A stretch of DNA of 64,000 nucleotides from contig LSRX01000263.1 in assembly GCA_001939145.1 (NCBI GenBank), positions 109,961 to 173,960 of the forward strand, in the 5' to 3' direction. This document shows, in pieces, positions 22,060 through 34,430 of the stretch. Under the pieces are notes generated by a model that worked only from the letters and a program-made list of their open reading frames with translations, searched no databases and was not told the DNA's origin. The DNA is from Symbiodinium microadriaticum. Taxonomy: Eukaryota > Sar > Dinophyceae > Suessiales > Symbiodiniaceae. Position 1 is the stretch's first letter, and each line of letters opens with the position of its first letter. Position numbers and translations under genes: made by a program.

Positions 22060-23300
22060 TATTAGGGTTGGGTTCAGGCCTTTTTTCCCCTAGTAGTTCA
22101 GTCAAAAGGAGTTTGATCCCTGCTTCAAAGCTTGTCAACTTCGGTTAGTTCGTCAGTTCGCGCGAGGTAGCACTAGTAGCCGGGCGGGCTGCGGCGATGT
22201 CTGTCATTACCTTTTCGTTGACGGCTGGTCTCTTGCTTCCCGGCGTGCTCGTGTGGCTTCATGCAGTTGGGCAGCAGGTTCGGCTTGTTGAAATGCCATG
22301 GCAAGCAGCAATACTTCCATTCTGACGTTCATGGTCGGTCTCGCCTCGCCAGTCTTGGTGTTCTGCCCGAGAAAATCATTGACGTGGAAAGGTGACGAAA
22401 GGTGCTGCCAGAAGCTTCATTCCAATGAAGAGAAGCACATCGCTGGGGACGCTATGCACATGCATGCCAAGCATTGCGCTGGTTTGCGGTATGTTGCCAT
22501 GACGCGTGCGTTTCGTGTCCGCTTGCGCTGTTCCCGAGGCCAAGCATTGCTGGGCCCTTTCAAGAGTCCGAACAAGCAATCTTTTGCCAAACTCGACAGT
22601 GCTCTTTCTCGTTGTGCTGATGAGCACAGATCGACCAGATAGCATTTGAGAAGGTTTTCCGCCGGGGCTCTTGTGCCGAAGGGATTGCTGATGCGGCTTC
22701 TTTGTTGGGTTCTGACAGGCTCTTGGCGCTCGTTGCAAGTGTGGGGAGTTTCTCCCACAATCTCAACTGGAGAGTGGAGGGTCCGTGGAGAGCTCCCCAC
22801 TCTGCTTTGCACGTGCGCGTTTCTCTTGACCCTTCGTTGCCCGATTTTCCTACTGATGTCAAGAAACTTCAGGGTGAGTTGCGTGAAAGTTGGTGGCACC
22901 CTCCGTGAGCAATGACGTCATGCCCAGTCACGGATGGGCGGCATGAGGCTCGTGAGATCCACAGGCTGTGGTGGGTGGCTACGACCCAGAGCCCATCAAG
23001 ACGTATGGCGCAATTCATGCTGTCTTAGTGATGCTGAGACGGTGCCGGGTTGGCTGCATGCTGCTTGGTGCTGCACCTTCAGTATCGGACGTCTGCCAGA
23101 GTTACAGGACATCTGGCCGCAGCGATTGGGATGGCCACTCCGTGGTAAGCCTCAAGCAGATTCGCGAGCAAGGCTCAAGCACCTGGCTGCGGCTGGGGCG
23201 GGTCTTCGCAAAAAGTTCGGTTTGGCTTCAAGCCATTGGCGACGTGGATGGCGTGTGCCATCTGATGCTGTGGACCGCTAGCTTCTTGCGCTGAGTCTGG
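22060..23300 (+). mobile_element. LINE 3' relics in gene D intron
   Basis: Pieces of LINE ORF2 C-terminus in broken frames. At about 22640-22910 the frame shows FSHNLNWRVEGPW and DVKKLQGELRESWW, resembling the GWSWHN and LSHLLRESWRRS region of ORF2 at 43870-43990. At about 23090-23280 LPELQDIWPQRLGWPL resembles the ORF2 end (LQARLGWGDQG). The dispersed repeat copy at 22103-22144 and GCGCGAGGT at about 22160 suggest at least two nested or successive insertions. Confidence 0.55.
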
Positions 23301-24516
23301 CGTGGGCCTGCTTTGGTTTATGGGCTTGCAGGGCTACGGCTTGTAGTGGGAGTGATTTTCAGGGCCCTCTAAGGTCACATCGTCCACTGTCTTCTCGGGC
23401 GGCATGTCGATGCAAAGCACAACAATAAACAGAGTGGAGTCAAAGTGCTCGTCAGGATGCTGTGGCATGCGCTAATGCTCCGTACACGTCTGCCCGCTGT
23501 AGACGAGCTTAGTGACTCGGTTCTTGGGCCAGAATGTGATGAGTGGTTCGATCGTCCGTCCGGTGCTGTTCTGGATGCCAGTGAGTGTCGTCGCCCTGCT
23601 AGCACGTAGCGCGCGCAAAGCCGGAAGCCAACTTTGATTGCCCATCTTGCAAGAATCACCCCGGCAAGTTTCAGCAGATTGCCTGGGAGTGTAATGCCCG
23701 TAATCGGTTTTACGGTTTCGGGGTTTAGGGTTCAGGTTGTAAGACATTGTAGGGTTTTCCTTAACTCGGTTGCTAAGCCATGCTAAGCCTCTTGACCCGA
23801 TTGCCTGCTACTTGGGTTGGCCTAAAGGACAGTGTCCGGCTTACTACCACTGCATGCTTCAGCACCTTGATGCTGTGCGATTATGTTCTCAACATACGGT
23901 GGAACACAGCGCTCACGTATGTTCCTTGATTTTTGGACGTTGCACAACAAACCTGTAGTCATGCCCCATGGCATAAACTTCCACACGAAAAATGCTTCTT
24001 TCCCTGGCGTGACTGAAAAGGGCTCTTCCCTGTCATTCTTGCCTTTCGGGGTGTTGTGTTGTCGGCCCTTTTTCTCTTTCGTTGCTGTGCCAAAAGGACT
24101 TGGACCCCTGTCTCAGAGATGGCCAACTTCAGAAACCCAGGGGTCGTTTAGGGATTTGTGTTCCGTCTTTCTTGCCGTACATGTATGTCATGTTTGTATG
24201 TCTGCGGCGATTCTTAAGACAATGTACGAGGTCGTGAGTAGCGAGTGTGTGGTTGATTACATGAGTAGTCAAGTGCTGCCACAGGCTTTCCCGCTTCGGG
24301 CGTCACTGTTTCTCTCATGTTAAATGGTCGCCTTCTATGAGGGGTTCATAATGGTGTCCTGTTCATCAGGGGCGGTACCTGAACAAAGTTAGATGCTGAC
24401 GCGCGAGGTCGGGCAGCGCTTCTTGCCCCTCCTTTTGAAGCGAGGGTTTTTGAGGTGTCCTATCCATTTGGGGGCTGCTGGCACCGGAACTGAACAAAGT
24501 TAGTTAGTCTCGCGAG
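23301..24516. other. Gene D intron with LINE 3'-end copies
   Basis: 23301-24070 shows nothing recognisable. 24091-24150 is a dispersed repeat copy. 24160-24235 contains TTCTTGCCGTACATGTATG and ends CGAGGTCGTGAG, matching 44595-44670. 24350-24405 and 24450-24516 are two successive copies of the GTGTCC...AACAAAGTTAG tail, each followed by CGCGAGGTC; the second runs into exon 24517. Confidence 0.6.
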
Positions 24517-25868
24517 GTCATGACTGGCGTTTTCTGCAACAGCGCTATCAAAGCCGCAGAGAGCGACCACGATTTGGCGGTGCAGTCGCTGGTGCAGACG
24601 CGGAAGGAAATGGCAGAGCAGGTCGAAAAGCTCTTCCGTACCATCGACGAGCGTGGCAGTGGTCAGGTGACCATCTCGGAGTTCGAGCGCAATTTTGACA
24701 AGGATGCCGTCAAGGTGCCGATACAATATTTCAGCATGTAAGTTCTGAATGTTTGAGCAAACAAGGACAATGCCGTATGATGTTGTAGGCCCTAGGCGCA
24801 GATTGGGTCTGTTTGGGTGATCATGCGAGGGCTGGGGACCTCGTCCTTGCATCCGGTAAGGCCTTCTTTGAAGTCCTCAAGATCGGCGCCGTGGATGCTT
24901 GGACCCTGTTCTCCAGCTTAGACAAGGCGGGTCACTGTTTACTTGCGCTGTTGTGGCCTTCATTAGACTGCAGACGCAATTTACCACAATGTCACCATCA
25001 GGGGCCCTCCACGTCACAAGTTTTTGTGCGGTGTTTAAGCTGTGGAAAGGATGGGGATCACACCGTCAACGTCGAAGAATTCACAGAGCGCTGCCTCTCG
25101 GCTGAATGCGATTAAACCTGATTATTCGGTCTAGCTTGAGGCTGAGGTGTCCTGCAGAGAGCATCGCTAAGTGCCAGCTCGTCATAATTTTCCATAATCC
25201 GGTAATGAAAACCTCACCGAGAGCACTCACATCAGGAGCCACTGTCGAGACGAGGTGTTGGAGATTCCGCTGTCGCTGTGTTGTCTTGATTCAGGCACCG
25301 AGGCACAACTCTCGACAAGAACCATATTGCATGCGAGGGCACCAAGTCGGCCCCCAACCGTCGGTGGTGGCACCGGAGCACTAGGTTCCAAGAGCCTGTT
25401 GTGGAAGCCGGTACACTAGATGTCCGCTCGGCAGACTAAGGCTTACAGCTGCATGGGCCCGCAAGAGCTGCAGACCTCTTCGCCATGAAGCAGCAAACAG
25501 TCCCGAGGAAGCAGACAGGGAGGGGGCATATGGGGCCGAGGCCAGGGAGCGTGCGATTCGGGTGCGACAGGTTGGGCACTTTTCAGGAGCTGCCGGGCGC
25601 TGGCAAAGATACTGTAGAGGAACGAAGCCCATATCTTGCTGCCACGAAGGCAAAGCTGGCGAGGCAGCTGCGCGATATTTCAGACCTCCAAAGCCGCCTT
25701 TCTTTCCAGATGGCCAGGCACCTTGGTGGGCCGATGTGCCACGGTTTAGGGTTTGGCTTTCGGAGATTTCGCTTTGAGGGCGGGAGGGCTGGAGTGGCAT
25801 TTTCAGGCTTTATGCTAGTTCGTTCGAAGTTGGAAATCTTCAGATTCCGTGCGGGAGCTGTGCAGTGA
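24517..25868 (+). CDS. Gene D: EF-hand and coiled-coil C-terminus
   Basis: Exons: 24517-24714 (VMTGVFCNSAIKAAESDHD, helix, EF1 loop DERGSGQVTISE, ending DKDAVK), 24861-24926 (AFFEVLKIGAVDAWTLF, SSLDK), 25050-25092 (DGDHTVNVEEFTER), 25441-about 25560 (LQLHGPARAADLFAMKQQ) and about 25590-25868 (coil AKLARQLRDISDLQSRLSFQ, then a tail to a stop at 25866-25868). Introns: 24715-24860 GT-AG, 24927-25049 GC-AG, 25093-25440 GC-AG. The first exon is the clearest EF-hand exon of the array. EF2 after splicing has the full D-x-D-x-D-x-T-x-N-x-x-E ligand set. Reading through the 25560-25590 junction assumes another short intron or frame change that I did not resolve. Confidence 0.8.
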
Positions 25869-26921
25869 TGCAACGTCGTCCAGGCTTTTTCTGCCTGCTC
25901 CGCACAGAAGCTGAATCGTACTCCTGCTCCGAGGTTAACCTATCAACAGGTGTTGCCTCCTGAGGAGGCACGCTATTCCCCCACCGCTGATACCCCCACC
26001 GCTGAGACGGTAACATTCAAATTCTGAAATTCGATGCCCATGCCGCCTATTGCAAAGCTTGGGCCCACTAATTGTCCGGTATCAACAGGCTGTGCTAGCA
26101 GCAGCCTCGCACGCCCGAAGAGGCGGCGATGTGGCTCACAGCCGAATATTTTTCACAGCAGGTTTCACCTGCCGGGGCGACAAGACAAGAGACATAGGGC
26201 AGCAGTCCTGTGAGTGCAAGTAATCAGAGCTTTCACTTCTTGCTGGGCCCGGCTGCTCGACGGAGAGCTCTTGCAAGCATCGTTTTTCAGGAGGTCGAGA
26301 GAGAGAGAGAGAGAGAGAGAGACAAAATCGCTCAGTCCACATTTGCACAAGAAGTCGTCGATCTCTGCTAAGGGTGCTCGAACTCAAGACGATGCCAGTA
26401 GACTGCAGAGTGAGGCCTGGACTCCGGGCATTTCGCTGCCAAGCAGCAAGTGACATCTCATGCAGACCTGTGCCAAGAGCAGGGGGTGCTTAGAAAATCC
26501 GAGATACCTCCGCAACTGGTTGCTGTCTACATGCTCAGTCGCGTGCCCACCGCGATCTCAGGATCGGAAGCGCAAACCGACCACCGAGGCTTGTTCATGG
26601 ACACCGCAGGAGGGCATGCAATTTGGAGAAGTCGTCAGCTGTCCGGGTTAAGATTGAAGGAGGGCATCTTTTGTCATAGTCCATGGTGTTGCGTAGTTTA
26701 GTTGAGGCCTTTGCAAGGCACATGTGATCATGTGGCACAAGCAAAAGCACGTGCCTGCTTCGCAGTTACCGGGCTCATGCACCAAGAAATAGGCAGCAAC
26801 AGTGGGAGAAGCATCAGCATCCTCTGTCTGCGACAGTCTGCAACATGAATAGTCTCTCTGAAACATATGGCCAGGACTAGCAGGGACGTGATCGGAGCTT
26901 TCGGCTGTAGTTTGGGCAGCC
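25869..26921. other. Spacer between genes D and E; GA microsatellite at 26294-26323
   Basis: No gene was recognised. A short (GA)n tract lies at 26294-26323. The spacer ends TTTGGGCAGCCATGGAGCC, sharing CAGCCATGGAGCC with the gene D start. Confidence 0.5.
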
Positions 26922-29806
26922 ATGGAGCCAGATCCTAGTCCCCAGCTGCTGGAAGTCCTACGCTCGCACCAGGAAGAGATCACCGTATTGCTGGACACAT
27001 GGATGTCAAGGCTCAGCGCGCAGCTCGCAGGCTGCTGGGTGCCGGAGTCAACGATGTCTGTGGGGAGATCTGGAAGTCCGAGACGTGAGCCTGAGCCGCT
27101 GCCTTTAGACCCTTTAGACCCTTTAGACGCCTGCGACTCTGCAGAATCAGCCGGGTCCGACTGTGAGCCTCCAATGGACATCTCAGGCGAAAAGGTAAGG
27201 CAAGAGGCTACAGATTCCAACGAGAAGGTTGATAGCAGCTATGTACTGGCGAGGCAGACTGATCATCGGATCTTAACCGCTTTCAACAAACTCACATCCT
27301 TCACAATCTATGGGCCGAATCATCCGAAGAAGGCGAAGAGGCTGTCTGGATGGGCAGGCGTCCGAGCACGGGTAAAGGCATTGATGAGTTCTCACGCTTC
27401 ACACATGTTTTGGGCAATGGTGATTATGACGAACTCTGTGTACTTGGGAGTGCATCTCGATTGGAGCGTCGATCATCGAGGCTCTTCCGGGAATCCCACC
27501 TTCTTCGCCCTTCATTTGGTGTACGCGCTCCTCTTCACTCTCGAAGTTGGCTTGCGAATCATAGCCTGGGGATGCAGAGCTCTGCTATGGGGCCAGGACT
27601 GGGTGGGCACTTCAGAAACGATGGCATCAACTCCTAAAAATCACGACTGCGTCATGCAGTCGGGTTTCCTAATGCCGCAGGCTCGGGATGTAGAGCATGT
27701 GAGCATGCGGTGTTGCTGCGACATCACGTCACCTGCTGACCATCGTGTCTGTCTTGCTGGCGGTGGAAAGTGCTTATGTCGTATGTATCCACTGCATATG
27801 CCGAGAAGCTATCGCCTCAAAGTTAACCACTCAATGTAGTTCCAGTGCGGCATGTGAACGAGTCTCGAAATATCCCTTTCGATTTTAATTATGTCTGCAT
27901 GTACTACATGTGTCCCTATTGCAGTTTGAGAGAGTGGAGTTGATGCATGTTCTTTTTAGATCGCTCTTTATCCAGGGAGAGCGCGGGAGCACAGGGTGAC
28001 AAGTCCATGCGAGCGCAGCTGAAGGTAAGCACCCTGCAGAGAGGACTGGCACTGGAATTGGCTAGACCTGTTCGTCGTGATCTCATCATGGGTGGAGTTT
28101 GCCCTCGACTTGGCAAACTCAGCTGAGGATCAGGTGAGCAGGGGCAACAGCAACTTCCGATTGATGAGGCTGTTGCGACTTGGTCGGCTCGTTCGTGTTG
28201 TGCGCATTGTCCGCGTGGTACGCCTCTTCCGAGCTTTGAGAACGTTAGTAGCATCATTGGCGGGAACCCTGAAATCACTGTTTTGGTCTTTCTTGCTGCT
28301 GGGCTTGATCATCTACATTTTTGCGATCCTCTTCACAGACATTGTTCTGGATCACTTGATAGAGTACGACGTCGCCCGGTCCAGAGATGACCCGATGCAG
28401 GTGCCTCGATTCGCAATTCAGCGTGGGGTTGTCCTTCTACAACACATTAATTGATGGGGTGCCCCACTGGGTTTGCATTTTGGAACAGGCCGCTGGGTGG
28501 GTGATGTGTCGGGTTGGTCCCCATCCCAGCCCCGTGCACCCTAACAAGACCCAGGTTGTGGGCTTGCACAGCTGGTGGCACATGCTTGGCCCGAATAGTA
28601 CAGGATCACCGCGCAGTGTGCGCATTTTGGGTTATGGCGTTAGAAAAAGTGATTCGATTATCAACGCGGCACAGCTTTCACAATCAATGTTCCGTCCGTG
28701 TAGTGCAGTTTTCTGTGCAGGATGTGCAGGGCCATGTGTTGCGAATGTGGACAGGCAACTCTGCGTGAGGACACGGCGCGCGCTTGCAGTTTCCATTTGT
28801 TTGTAAACGCAGCGTCCACTTGCAGTTTCAATAAACTTTTGCTTTACTTTGCGGGACGAGTCTGGTTCCACGTGCAGTCTTGCCCCAGTCGGGCTGTGCT
28901 CCGTGACATCCAGGGGCCGACTTCACACGAATCTAGGTGTGGCACTGCGGAGACCAGACGTCCCCGCATTCACCCAGTGCTTCGTATTAGTTCGTGAATC
29001 TGGTATGTGTATTTTGTCTGCACTACATGCTGTGTCATCGCAATCCACAGATGACAATCCCTGTGCGAGTTCTACTTCGGGAACCTCTACAGCTCCTCAA
29101 CGACATTGTATCGCTCGATCTCGAACGGGCTTACTTGGCATCTTGCGGCCGATTCCTTGGGCCCTGCAGGCCACTGGCCTTTCAGAATGGGTCTTATACC
29201 GTAGGGTACATATGTACACACATGCTTGCATACATACATAGTTCTGTTTCATTCATACGTATCTTTGTATTAATATCTACCCCACATATCTTCGCAAATA
29301 TATGTCTCTAGGTTTTGTTTGAATCTTTATCTACATCCCTGTGTCTTTATCTGTCTCTTGTACCTGAATCCATGTCTATACCTGCTTATATCAATATCCA
29401 CATCTGTATCTATGTCTATATCTATACATGTGTTTCTGTCTTCATTTGTATCTACAGCTGTATCTATACATGTACGTACGTGCACATATACATAAATGGG
29501 TATGCTAATGTGCATAAACACGCACATTACGTGTTTGTATGCGCAAGCATCTGACAAAATGCACATAGTCTGACAATGTCTAACGAGGTTGCAAGAGGCA
29601 GTTCTGATGCAAAGAATTGCTGTAAGGGCGTTCCGCAGTGTCAGCACAAAAAAGGCTCAGCGGTGCAGAGGGATGTGAAGCATCGGGGCGCTGGGTCAGC
29701 TCCTTCCCAACCTTTGTGACTTGTCTGAGGCGAGTTCTGGGTGCAAGCCTACAACTTCTTTGTGGCCTTTTCCGCCTTCTGCGTTTTGAATGCATCCCGG
29801 CTTCGT
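26922..29806 (+). CDS. Gene E: voltage-gated cation channel, N-terminus and S1-S6
   Basis: Exon 1 (26922-27596) starts MEPDPSPQLLEVLRSHQEE, with the N-terminal helix, a Leu-Asp-Pro repeat (PLDPLDPLD), a pre-S1 segment, S1 (FWAMVIMTNSVYLGVHLDWS) and S2 (LVYALLFTLEVGLRIIAWG). Exon 28044-28400 holds S3 (LDLFVVISSWVEFALDL), S4 (ten Arg) and S5 (LIIYIFAILFTDIVLDH). Exon 29070-about 29169 has FYFGNLYSS and the pore RSISNGLTW; 29735-29806 is S6 (VQAYNFFVAFSAFCVLNAS). Intron 27597-28043 is GA-AG and flanked by an 8-bp direct repeat. Intron 28401-29069 is GT-AG. The intron from 29170 appears to be GC-AG. Channel function is by homology. Confidence 0.88.
29190..29560. repeat. Degenerate T/A-rich pyrimidine-biased stretch in gene E intron
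   Basis: Imperfect TATCTAC/TATCTGT-type repeats with local TACATACATA and GTACGTACGTGC runs. No coding signal. It separates the pore and S6 exons of gene E. Confidence 0.6.
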
Positions 29807-30657
29807 TGTGACAAAGTGCTTCGTTGGAACAGCAGGGTCTTGTTAATGTTTCGCATAACAGGCTACTCCAGCAGGCGGTCTTGTCCTAAATGCGTGTTCG
29901 GATTGGGCGCAATGCACTGTTTCCCTGGTTGGGCTGCTAGTTACTAGTGTTCTTCATCCTAGATGTGCGTTGAATTGCTGAGGGTTCCCCTGCATGTTGC
30001 ATGTTCGTCGACGCTTGCATTCGGAGACGTTTGTGGCAATCTGATAATCACCGCCACGGTTTGCAAGTTGACCTCTTCGCCACTTACCCTTTTCCTCTTT
30101 TCTCTCTAGCTTCTCACCGGCTGCCTGAGCCCATCGCCCTCAGCACAAAGTCACAAAGTGGGGCATTGCGCTTCTATGCCATGGAAATCGTGGTGCCATG
30201 ATGCCACCAGGAAGAGGCACGCCAAGGCACGAGAGATAGCTTCAGCAACGCTAGAAGCAGCAGTGCCTCAACCACCAGCAGAGGCATCATTGCAATAGCA
30301 ACAGCGATTCCAGCATTGGGGTTACTTCTGATGCTCTGCTTGTTCGTGTGATTTTTCATCGCTTCGCTTCCGACAGTGCTTGAAGCTGGTGTGACAAGCT
30401 TATTCTGCGTCTCATGCTCAAGGTCGTTTGTCCTTCCGCAGGGTCTTGGTGTCCCACCCGAAATAAAGCTTGCAAAGGGTGCGTTCGTCGAGGCAGGGTC
30501 CTCCAGAGCGAATCTGAAAGGTGCACTATGCCAGTTTGTGCCAGTCCAACAGAACTCCCCTCTGTTAGGGGTCGTCCCTATACTCCTCCGAGTATGTGTG
30601 CAGCAATTCTAGGACTGAGAGTATGTGTACGGCGGTTCTATGGATGATGATTTCGAG
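29807..30657. other. Gene E intron; repeat end at 30555-30657
   Basis: 29807-30550 has no recognised content. The last 100 bases contain TAGGGGTCGTCC and CGGTTCTATGGATGATGATT followed by TCGAG, matching the sequence before the LINE ORF1 at 44487-44662. Unlike B, C and D, the TTAG-type tail is absent here. Confidence 0.5.
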
Positions 30658-31636
30658 GTCATGACTGGTGTGTTCTGCAACAGTGCTATCAAAGCCGCAG
30701 AGAACGACCACGAGCTGGCAGTGCAGGCGTCGGTGCAGATGCGGAAGGAGCTGAAGGACCAGGTTGTGCAGCTCTTCGGTACCATCGATGAGCGGGGTTT
30801 GGGCCAGCTGACGATCTCTGAGTTTGAGCGGCACTTTGACAATGATGCTGTCAAGGTGCTTGGCTTGAGGTTCCATAGTGCCAGTGTTGTTCAGCACTAG
30901 CAAAGCTGAGTTCGTTATACTTTTGTAAGGTGGGCCCCTTTCAATGTTGGATGATGTCATGTGCCAAATCTGAGCTCAACTTACCACATCCTTATCATGA
31001 AGCTAGTGGGCCTCATGTGCAGCGATGTGGAAGGCATTTTTCGAGGTCCTCAAAATCGGAGCCGTGGATGCTTGGACCTTATTCACGAGCTTGGACAAGG
31101 CGCGTCAAGTCAGCTGCTGGTTCAGACGAGCTTGTTTCCACCTCTTGAAAGTATCCTGCGGAATGTCGCTTGGCCTTTGCACATGGGATGCAGGATGGGG
31201 ATCACACCGTGAATGTGGATGAGTTCGTTGAGCGCTGCCTTTCGGATGCATAGCCTGCAATAGCTGAGAGCTGTGACATTTCCGGGCATCAAAGCGTCAA
31301 TCCCATGCTTGCATGTTGTTCTTGATGTACTGTGGGGACCAGCATGCAATTTTCTGTGTCGTGTTGTGTCCAGCATGCACGTCACGACTCTATGCCATCC
31401 CTGCCTGCATTGAACACCCAGAAGAACAGGCGGCTCCCACCAAAGTGCTGCATTTTGGCCCCGGACTTCATTTCCACCGTTTGAGAACATGTACCACTGA
31501 ACTACATGCCCAACGCCTGAATTCAGCAAGCAAGTTTGCAAACCCGTTGCCAGCCCAAGCCGACCAATACCCAGCGCAAGGCTGTCTGGGCGAGGAAGTA
31601 TGCGTGTACCACATGATATGCCTGCATGGATGCATG

Positions 31637-31724
<88 letters not shown>

Positions 31725-32143
31725 NNNNNNNNNNNNNNNNNNNNNNNNNNNNNNNNNNNNNNNNNNNNNNNNNNNNNNNNNNNNNNNNNNNNNNNNNNNN
31801 NNNNNNNNNNNNNNNNNNNNNNNNNNNNNNNNNNNNNNNNNNNNNNNNNNNNNNNNNNNNNNNNNNNNNNNNNNNNNNNNNNNNNNNNNNNNNNNNNNNN
31901 NNNNNNNNNNNNNNNNNNNNNNNNNNNNNNNNNNNNNNNNNNNNNNNNNNNNNNNNNNNNNNNNNNNNNNNNNNNNNNNNNNNNNNNNNNNNNNNNNNNN
32001 NNNNNNNNNNNNNNNNNNNNNNNNNNNNNNNNNNNNNNNNNNNNNNNNNNNNNNNNNNNNNNNNNNNNNNNNNNNNNNNNNNNNNNNNNNNNNNNNNNNN
32101 NNNNNNNNNNNNNNNNNNNNNNNNNNNNNNNNNNNNNNNNNNN

Positions 32144-32174
<31 letters not shown>

Positions 32175-34347
32175 GTATGTGCATGCATATGCATGGGCAT
32201 GTGTGTATGTGTATGTATGTGTATGTGTGTATGTGGGCCTGCTTTTTCATGCTGCCACTAAGTGCAAGTGGGGCCTGGTGATGGGGCGTCGGCAGTTTGG
32301 GCACCGGACGGAAACCACGGCCGAGAACCAGGTGCGATCGTGGAGGGTCCCGGTGGTGCCGCGCCATTGGGACGCCGAGGTGGTCAAGGAGGTGCTGATG
32401 GAGGCTGGCTTCACCCAGGTGGCGATCACTTCGCGAATGGTGCGCAAGGGCACCGCTACGTGGTTCGTGCGGGCCGCTGGCAAGGAGGATCTGGCTTCCA
32501 TTTCGGTCTGCGAGGGCAAAGAGAACATCGAGATCTTCATTTTGCCGGTGCAAGCAGGGCTTTCGGGAGCCGCTCAGGCGAGAGTGACCCATGATCTTTG
32601 CCAGGGAGCATTTTGCTACCACGACTGGGGCCAAGGAAGCCATGGAGACGGATGAGACGGGCAAGGAGGTGAAGAAGGCCAAGCTGGGACGGGCAAGGAG
32701 GTGAAGAAGGCCAAGCTGGAATTTAGAGCGGTGCCTCCCGGGGTGACGCTCAAAACGATGCCTAGGGATGGCAACTGCCTGGCCCACGCCTTGGGGCAGG
32801 GACTCACTTATTTGAAGCAGGACGTGAAACAGAGACCGGCGCGACTTGTCAGGGCGGAGCTTCATGCTTACATGGTGCGCTTCGCGGGCTTTTGGGACGG
32901 CCGCAACACCTCGGACGAGGAGGGCAAGCTGGCCACATTCGAGGAGTACCTGCAGGAGATGGCCGGGGACAGCAAGTACCTTGGTTGCTTGGAGCTGACA
33001 TCTGCCAGCCGTGCCTTTGACTTGACCTTGATTGTGGTGCCGGTGGCTGCCGAGGACCCGCCGACGAGGCATGGCTCGGGGTCGCGCACCCTGGCTCTGT
33101 GGTACCATGGCGACCACTACGACCTGTTGCTGCCGGACCTGCGGCCCGTTGTGCGGAGGAGCCTGGGTGAGGATGCGGCGATCAGAGCGAGAGATTGCCA
33201 ATACGGCGGCCACCCAGGCTGAGGACCTCGATGACCTGCTGGAGGAGGAGATTCCCGAAGCGCCGCCCCGGCCATCACGGCGGCGGAACAATGGTCAGGA
33301 GAAGTCACGGCGGGGGTTCGTTAAACGGAGTTCCTGGCCGTGCCCTGAGTGTGGTTGGCGGGCGACTGGGCCCAACTGGCAGCGACTTAAGGCGGAGCAC
33401 ATTCGCAAGAACCATGCCGACGTTGCAGATCGCTTCGGCAAGGCCGAGGCTCGCATTGCTATGGTTCCGTGGAGTCCGGAATGTATCTGGAAGTGCCGCG
33501 TCGAGGGCTGGGCATGAAGGATGATGGCACCTGTGGACAGTATCGGCACACCTCCACATTGGACCCAGCCGGCTGCATCGGCATTACCGAACGGCCCTGT
33601 GCTGTGCCGGCTGTCCGACATATGTGACAGATGATGGCACGCCAGCCAAGGATAACCCCAGAAGACCTGGAGGAAGCAGCCCAGAATGTTTATGTCGTTT
33701 TCTCAGACAGCTGTCCAGCAGTACATGACGTGGCCTCTAGGGACGCTTTTAAAACATAGTTTTGTCGAAGCATCGGAAGCTGCCGCTGCTTACGGGGCGG
33801 ACACGCCGATTGGCACTCTTGCTGGATCCTTGATTCCTTTTTACTTAGTTTTGTCCTTTTGTACGTACGATCTTTTCATGCTTCACGCTGGGGGTGTCCA
33901 AAGGACCTGCGTCCAGGAGATGCCAGTCATTTCAGACTGCCCAGCATCGCAAGACTTCCCTAGCGGCGTCGGAAAAAGTTGTATGTATGCACGAATGCAC
34001 GCATGCACGCAGGCGCGCATGCAAGCATGCAGGCATGCATGCATGCATGTATGCATGCATGTATGTCTGTATGTCTGTATGTCTCTATGTTTGTATGTCT
34101 GTATGCATGTATGTATGTACGTATGTATGTATGTATGTATGTATGTATGTACGGATGAATGTAATTATGCATGTACGCATGCATGCATGTTACTGCTTGT
34201 GTTGTGTTTGTATGCACGTGTGTCAGCACGGCTCTATAAATCGTCGCACACGCACATATATGGATGGAGATCACGTTTTTTCGATCATTTGTTTTTCTCC
34301 CTCCCTCTCTCTCTGTCTGTCTGTTCTCCCTCTTTCTCTCTCTCTCC

Positions 34348-34430
<83 letters not shown>

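Noticed and set aside
31468..33291. 607-codon antisense ORF across the N gap
   Set aside because: The Ns hide any stop codons, and the rest is the antisense of the OTU-LINE relic and of microsatellite.
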